DNA of 64,000 nt, taken from assembly GCA_012934845.2 (NCBI GenBank), contig WNNJ02003333.1, positions 47,159 through 111,158 on the forward strand, written 5' to 3'. Each line of letters starts with the position of its first letter. Position 1 is the stretch's first letter. This stretch comes from Pomphorhynchus laevis. Its lineage: Eukaryota; Acanthocephala; Palaeacanthocephala; Echinorhynchida; Pomphorhynchidae. The notes beneath the pieces are model-generated. The model made no database searches and was not told where the DNA came from. It saw only the letters and a program-made list of their open reading frames with translations. Below, in pieces: positions 57,701-64,000 of this stretch. Position numbers and translations under genes: made by a program.

Positions 57701-59191
57701 TCTTGTAGCACATAGATGTACATAGATGCGGAGTGAGCCAATGCTATGCAGATTCGGGAGTGGGACGATTAAATTTTAATTATATTATTATGATCATTAT
57801 GAGTGTAAATTTAAACGATTAAACCAAGAGCGTAAAAATTCCATTTTTTCTCTCTTAAAACTTCAAAAATACAGTTTATATACTATTTATCTCAAATGGG
57901 TCAACACTGAATGCTTTCCTAAGTCGATTTCTGGTGGCTTCTACTTCTTTTTATTCTCATCGCTCGCTTCGATGTATAAAGCTAAGGATCTCCCTTAAAG
58001 CATTATTGGCAAGAGATCAGCTTCATCTATTTCTAGTTTCCTAAGACGGATTGTTAATTCAAACTTACTAAGCCACTGCTCGACATGTACGGTTTCATCA
58101 TAGGTCTGGACTCTTTCAGTAAACTTACTGGTCATGCACAAACTTCAAAGCAGACAGGCTAACCTATGAATAAAAGTAATTAAAACAAGAGTGTCGAAAT
58201 GCTATTTTTGCTCTCCCCATCGACATCCCTATCTGATATCGATTAAATCTTCGTGATTAAATAGGATTGCATTATTAGGGTTGCGTTTGCCCATTTATTC
58301 GCATTAAGTGTATATTTTGATTTAATCCCTAAATCAAAAGCCATATTTGTTTTATTTAATCTTCATTTGACCTCAGGATTCCAAACAGGTAGGCCGGCTG
58401 TTTCCCTATAAGATGTGAATTGTTTATCTAGCAATTTCCAGGATTCTACTAACGACATCTATTTATTCTACCTACAACTTTTGAATCAACGATATTCTAG
58501 GTATCCTATTGATCTCAACACAGGATTCGGAAAGTTAGGGTTGCGTTTGTCCATTTACTCGCATAAAGTGTATATTTTGATTTAAACCATAAATCGAAAG
58601 ACATATTTTAAGCTAATCCTTCTCAAATACGGACAGGATGTCATGTTTTTTATTTATTAAGTTGCAGGGATGTTTCCAACATTGCTTAAACATCGTAATT
58701 GCCCTTAAGGAAAAAATCAAAGACAATTGGCTTATATTGTACCAAAACGTAGCTTCCAGATATAAATATTGACTCATTTTCGTGGTTAGTTTGATTATTT
58801 GATGTTAAATATAAAAAATAAGCCAAGGCAATAACTACGTATAACTCAATATATCATTTATTAATCACTTTAATTGCTTCTTTTAAGCATTTCTTTAAGT
58901 CTTTGAATGCATAAACATTATAGTTACGTTATATTATTATATACGTGATATAAAATTTTATCGTTAAATAATTATATAATTAATGATTAATTATATTAAT
59001 AATTAAATAATTATATCATTAATATAATTTTATAAATATTTTATATACATTAAATTAATTATATAATTTATAATCAATTTAATCAATATGATCAGTTAAC
59101 TAAAGATATACATTTCAATTCTACAATCTAAAGAGATACACTTATGCTTGACAAACACATGCCAGTTATGTGTTATTAATTTTGGTTGTGG
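57701..59191. other. No gene recognised; an 80-bp direct repeat
   Basis: A segment beginning TTAGGGTTGCGTTTG.CCAT and containing AGTGTATATTTTGATTTAA occurs at about 58276-58360 and again at about 58536-58615, about 85% alike by eye. Otherwise nothing is recognised. Confidence 0.4.
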
Positions 59192-59507
59192 CTAAATTTT
59201 ATCCAATGACAATAAGCAAAGTTCGCGACTTGGTGACGTAAATGGTATTTTTGTAAAATGTTTTGCAGTGTACTGATCCACATCCTCCTGTGGTATATTT
59301 TCCATTTTAGAATAAGCCCATGACTCTTCGTGTTTTACAATTAGATCATCGAGCTTTATTGCCAAAGTGCATTCTTGCTTGCTGCAATTGAAACCTTCTG
59401 CATCATCGCCCTTATTGTTTACATCTATATCGGTTTCATCATCTGAAGATGGCAAGTCTACAGCTGAGGCCTCCAACATCGACATGTTAAGATCTACTAT
59501 ATCATTG
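59192..59507 (-). CDS. Candidate terminal exon of an unidentified host gene
   Basis: Minus-strand open frame (NDIVDLNMSMLEASAVDLPS and onward) ending DKI and TAG at 59192-59194; the ATG-started part is 97 codons. Directly upstream is a good splice acceptor: pyrimidine-rich TTTTTATTTTATATCCAG with the AG at 59508-59509, and the frame is open right up to it. The protein is acidic (SSDDETDID, NNKGDDAEG) and hydrophilic, without transmembrane segments or known domains. Donor and upstream exons were not found. It could equally be a small intronless gene or chance; base composition is less AT-rich than the flanks. Confidence 0.4.
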
Positions 59508-60363
59508 CTGGATATAAAATAAAAATTGCAATTAAATTTGTTATTTTATCATTACATTGGATCATGCTGGTTGTTTGTAGTCCATGATAACTCAATCCAT
59601 AGGCGCTAAAAATCAGTTTGCATTCATTCCAAACATTTTTATATTACGTTTCAAATAAAAAAATTATAATTATAATTTAGGAATACTTATTTAATCATGA
59701 GAAATATAGAGTTGATATATTTATTAATTCTTCGCGAGAATTTATATTAATTCTTGGAGAGAATTAATATTAGCAATATCAATTAATATTAATATTAATA
59801 AATATATCAATTAATATATTTCTTATATAAAATATATTTTTAATTAAACATATATTATATATTCTAAATATCAAAAAATAGCGTAAAATATCGTAAAAAT
59901 AGCATTTTAAAAATAGAAAATATACGAATAAGAAAGGTTATCTCAAAATATCACCAAGAAAAAAAGCAGGTTTCATTTCTTTAATTTTTAAATTAATTAT
60001 CACTTAAATTTTATAAAAATCTTTTAACTTTTTCTTATAAAAAACAAATGATTGCATTAATTACAATGTATTAATTAGAAAAGTTATCACTAAAACCGGA
60101 TCGATATTATCAATATCGATCCGTTTCTTTAACTAAACTCAGCAGGTGAGCTAATATGAAAGCATAATAAAAATAACAGATTACATGTTTGCACAAAATG
60201 AATATTATCAGCTAACTGAGTTAGCCACTGCGAGCAATTTGCTGAGAACAATGGGCGTCTCAGCGTCGTCAAGTAACTTGTTTAAGACGGATTGGTAGTA
60301 ATCAACCACCCATTGTTTTTGTTGTTAGGATTCCAACAGAGTAGATAAGTCGAATTTTACAGT
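59508..60363. other. AT-rich, no gene recognised
   Basis: Would be intronic if the candidate exon at 59192-59507 belongs to a longer gene. AT palindromes (TTAATATTAATATTAATAAA) lie near 59775-59805. A terminus-like Penelope motif (TATCAGCTAACTGAGTTAGC) is at 60207. Confidence 0.3.
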
Positions 60364-60549
60364 TCAGCGTGTTTTTACATAGGTATAATCTTTGTTTACA
60401 GAGGTTAATCCCGTAAGGCAATTTTTAGTAACTGACGGATCAAATTTGTTACACTGCTCACCAACAAGCAAAGAGCTGGAATAGCAATCTCTTGCACTAT
60501 CCGAATTTCTAGCACACCAAGCGAAACTGAAGGGGTAGTTTGTTTCCAA
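60364..60549 (-). CDS. Small ORF with four cysteines, doubtful
   Basis: About 60 codons (ETNYPFSFAWCARNSDSARD ... VTKNCLTGLTSVNKDYTYVK). No ATG at its start and no family recognised. Cys spacing C-x9-C-x11-C-x10-C could suit an exon of an extracellular protein. A chance frame is equally likely. Confidence 0.2.
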   Translation of the reverse strand: METNYPFSFAWCARNSDSARDCYSSSLLVGEQCNKFDPSVTKNCLTGLTSVNKDYTYVKTR

Positions 60550-60936
60550 GTCTTGTCACACAGCTCAAAGTTTAAGATTTGATCCAGGGTGAACTGTACT
60601 TTCTCTATTCATATACAGTATATATAATGTGTTTCCTCGATTCAATACTTCCGCTATTAATCCCTTTTTATTACACGTACACTATTCTTCCTTCTTCAAA
60701 CATTCATTACGGAACTCTTCTCTACACGTCCTCTCTGCATCACACACTTCTACATTTCTCACTTAGATAGCAAAGCCGCCTACGCAGTCACCAAACAGAT
60801 TAACTTGACTTTCGAACTTACGAATTCAATGCCCAGTACTTATTTTTTGGCAAACCTTTTTGTGGAACCGTATACATTTGCCACCTAAAGTAAATTCTAT
60901 TATATTATTTTCTCGTCTAATCGTAGCAATCTGTCA
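60550..60936. other. No gene; one copy of a short direct repeat
   Basis: CTTCTACATTTCTCACTTAG followed by ATAGCAAAGCCGCCTACGCA at about 60740-60790 recurs as CTTCTCCACTTCTCACTTAG and ATATCAAACCGCCTACGCAG at about 61550-61600. Confidence 0.5.
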
Positions 60937-61420
60937 CTACGGAAACATGATGTTGAGCAATAAGACAAATGTGTCGTGACTGTTGAGAATTTTCAGGCGG
61001 ATATCCACGCAGGTGATATCGCTGATGACCTGATCGAGGACAAAATCTTTGTTGGAGTCGCTGTCAATCGGTACGCCAAACAAACAGGCACCTAAGAAAT
61101 AAAGACATGGCAAGAAATGTGTAAGGTATTTGGAAACCAATTCCTCTATGATTACCACGCATTTAGTTGGATTAAGTAAAAGTCCGATATAGGAATCAAT
61201 TTGCTATATGATGGCGACATCTAATATAACCGTGTCAACTGTTTCGCTCAACACAGTCGTCATTGTACCAAATGTTTAGTAAAGATACCATGCTTTGTGA
61301 TATGTCGCTTATTGTAAATAGCGATAAGCGACATAATAGCGATCCAAACTGATCACCCTGAACTCATTTGCAGGAAGATAATTTGATTTTTGAAGATTAC
61401 ATTATTGGGCTTATTGTAGC
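60937..61420 (-). mobile_element. RLE-type LINE relic, family D, RT fragment
   Basis: Minus-strand frames read SYIGLLLNPTKCVVIIEELV, then ACLFGVPIDSDSNKDFVLDQ and RLKILNSHDTFVLLLNI, the 'GL.LN..KCE.I ... LLGAPI ...... RL..L..HD.F.LL.N' region after the RT catalytic box of a LINE class frequent in molluscs and cnidarians. Farther upstream, ISDITKSMVSLLNIWYNDDC-like residues correspond to the catalytic box (NDD). Frames are shifted; it is old. Confidence 0.6.
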
Positions 61421-61634
61421 AAAGACCTACAAGCGTTAAAATGGCTGAAACATACTGTTTAACAACGTTAAACAGTTAAAAATTAGAATTATTATTAGTA
61501 TTATTATATTATTAATTATTATTAATCTCTATAGTTTCGCTTTGCATCCCACACTTCTCCACTTCTCACTTAGATATCAAACCGCCTACGCAGTCAAAAT
61601 ATTCAACAAAGTCAACAAAATATTCCCAATATTC
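61421..61634. other. Spacer with short repeats
   Basis: Contains the second copy of the CTTAGAT.TCAAA.CCGCCTACGCAG direct repeat; otherwise nothing. Confidence 0.35.
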
Positions 61635-61770
61635 CTAATGACCTCTAATTATTCTTATACATCGTATATTATTTATTAATTAACATAATTTCATAAGATT
61701 AATGAGATTCATAAGATTATTATTATTAATATAATAACTTATTATATCTGATTTGATTTATTTGTAATAT
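61635..61770 (+). mobile_element. Penelope-like tail fragment
   Basis: Starts TAATGACCTCTAATTATTCT and ends near TATATCTGATTTGATTTATT, matching family core edge, tail and terminus. Confidence 0.55.
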
Positions 61771-63005
61771 CTACTTGAGGAGATATAAATTAAGAGATGT
61801 ATATACTCACTTTACTTATCTGAGTTCATCGAGAAATTGTCGGAATCAGTTATAGAGATAAAATATTTATTTTCGGTTATCAGTGATGAGCTCGCAGAAT
61901 AGCTGCTACTTTTAGCAGCTTAAAAGTTACGATAGAGGTAGCTAGAATGAAGATGTTAAGTATTATCGTGAAAAGTACAAAACATATCCCGATGAGAATT
62001 ATAAATAAACAATGCCTCTCGGCTTGCTCGTGATCAACCTTGGAAATCTTATGATGATGTGTTATGTCACTTGCCCTGACTTTTAATTTAACCTTGTACG
62101 TTATCTAGCTCAATGACTCTACACCCGTACAAGCGGATGAGATATTTATGCAGGCTGGGATATATGCATCAAGGTAATCAGCTTAGTATATGATTAAACA
62201 CTGAAACTACATACATGACACTTCAAATATTTGAAATTGAATCTTAACGCAAAACTTTAAGAAGTTTAACTTTGGTAAGAATTAGTTTACAGCATTGATC
62301 CACAAAATACCATGTGCAAGTGATGTTGCTCTGTTTTATATTAATATACGTACAGCGAATGTTAGATCGCTTTATGATTAATACCATAACAACATCCACC
62401 CGATATGTCTACATGTCCAACTCTGTGGTAGAACAATTGAGATCAGTTTTTAACAAATTTCCGAATTTTAAATAAGAAATTGGTTACGAAATGACAGTTA
62501 ATTTCATAAAACATAAATGGCTATTTTTTTCATAAAAAGTAAGATTTTGTCTCACCAAAATATCACGCGTTGATTGTACCATATTGGCCAGCGTACGAAG
62601 CTTGTTTTCCACTTCACCGTGTCGTTTTTTGTATGCTGTTAATGGCTATTTGAACAACAAATGTAAAAGCTACAATTATATCAGCCAAATTACATGATCA
62701 TCATCATTCGTTTTCCTAGTGTTGATGTAATGCTGAAATCGAATCTCTTCAGCGGATGTATCAACGAAATCTTTAGAAGATGAGAAATTTATAAAGATTT
62801 ATTTCAATTATTTAGATTTATTACACGCAGTTTCTAACTGTTTGCAATCTTAAAATTGTAAAACGAAAAAATAATTAAAATTGCATAAAAAAATTATACA
62901 ATTTTAATTTTAAAATTAAAATTTTATATTTTCACAATTATAAAAATGTGTAATAACAGCAAAAATATATGATTGGCATTTGAAAATAATAATAAGTTGA
63001 TTGAC
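61771..63005. other. No gene recognised over about 1.2 kb
   Basis: AT-rich, no recognisable coding or repeats. Confidence 0.3.
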
Positions 63006-63180
63006 AACGTATTTGGCCCATTTCTACGTTTTATCGAGGAATATAGATCAACACCTGATAGCATACAATGACCTATAATCCTAATATGATTTATATATGA
63101 TATGAATATGATTTATTAATCAATTTATTAATCAATGTAGTAATTTCTTCTATAACGTTATAATTCAAGGTTAAAACTCA
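63006..63180 (+). mobile_element. Degenerate Penelope-like 3'-end copy
   Basis: TATTTGGCCCATTTCTACGT, TTATCGAGGAATATAGATCA, ACACCTGATAGCATACAATG and ACCTATAATCCTAATATGAT follow the core in order. Confidence 0.6.
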
Positions 63181-64000
63181 AGGCTGTTAATTTACTTGAA
63201 AATGAATATTGAAAATGAATAATAATACAATAATCTTAATTCTTATAAGAAATCAGTTTTAAAAATTTATCAAGTCTAATCTTAAGGCCCTAATCTGACG
63301 CTAGGATTTTTGAATTTAAAAATATCAGTGTTTTAAAAACTGTTTTGGTATATTGATCAGTCTAAACAGTTAAAAATTTAAATTGTAGAAAATCAAGAGA
63401 CTAAGATATTATCCTTTTTATGGTATTTACACAAAATACGTAGACTCTGATAAGTTATTGTTTATCACATTTTATAATATTTCATATTATAATGTATATC
63501 TTAAAATATTCTATGTTTAAATTAAGAACTATGAAGTACAAAATACGCTAATTCTGTTAACTATTTTGATTATTGTATTTTTAACAAATATTAACGGTCA
63601 TCATGATCAACTGTTGAATTCCTGATGAAACCAAATCAAATATCGAAGAACTTGGGAAGAACATCGAATTCTCTGAAATAAAACGTTTACTAAGATTTTC
63701 ACACTAAAAATGTCAATATGCTGAATTACTAAATATTTTTGTTTAGACAAAATGTATTTTTTTAATATTTTGCTTAAATTAAGACACAAATTATTATTTT
63801 GTGTCTAAATATCTGAATTAGGGATATTGTTTCAGCAGCTACTGCTATGATCTTCGTATTCAGAATTTAAATTTAAAATTTTATAATCAAATTAATTATT
63901 AAACGTAAATTTATATAAAAAAAGTAAAAGGATATTTTAAATTAGTCAAAATCTAATATATTTAAAATATATATATTTTAAATTAATATATTTAAATAAT
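63181..64000. other. No gene recognised
   Basis: AT-rich end of the window. A 60-codon minus ORF (63607-63789) has no recognisable similarity. Confidence 0.3.

Overview
This window is AT-rich eukaryotic DNA, and the gene and transposon content points to an invertebrate animal. It holds a mitochondrial acyl-CoA dehydrogenase gene, a calreticulin remnant, animal-type LINEs (RTE, CR1-like, L2-like and several families with a restriction-like endonuclease), a hAT transposon and Penelope-like reverse transcriptases. I cannot name the species. There is no bacterial signature, rRNA, tRNA or CRISPR array that I can support.

Layout. 0-4.6 kb: the end of one open frame of unknown function, a repeat mosaic and a Penelope-like RT fragment. 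4.6-5.8 kb: a 1.1 kb hAT element with its 8-bp target duplication. 6.6-10.4 kb: two copies of a structured 3'-end repeat, the second split by a 3.17 kb RTE LINE with a perfect 20-bp target duplication. 11-14.7 kb: CR1-like and L2-like LINE relics, a minisatellite, and a Penelope-like copy nested in an L2-like copy. 16.1-17.0 kb: a large foldback repeat. 17.0-26.1 kb: one CR1-like LINE (+) and three RLE-type LINE relics (-), with a calreticulin pseudogene between two of them. 27-37 kb: periodic and hairpin repeats, more RLE, CR1-like and L2-like relics. 37.5-54.1 kb: dense in Penelope-like copies, with an RLE fragment, foldback clusters and a MITE. 55.7-57.5 kb: the only clearly intact host gene, a 576-codon uninterrupted ORF of the VLCAD/ACAD9 group that seems to lack the catalytic glutamate. 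59.2-59.5 kb: a candidate last exon. The rest is AT-rich DNA with scattered relics.

The main finding is the Penelope-like family. The short repeat dispersed more than a dozen times, in both orientations, proves to be the 3' end of that RT element, because several copies read straight from the RT C-terminus into it. Its RT-sense RNA can fold into a closing stem, an 8-bp hairpin and a pseudoknot. Two base pairs change between copies in ways that keep pairing only on the RT-sense strand (G-C, G-U, A-U and C-G, U-G, U-A). This supports a functional RNA element, perhaps an RT recognition structure or an uncharacterised ribozyme. Nested insertions give a relative chronology: L2-like before Penelope-like before RTE.
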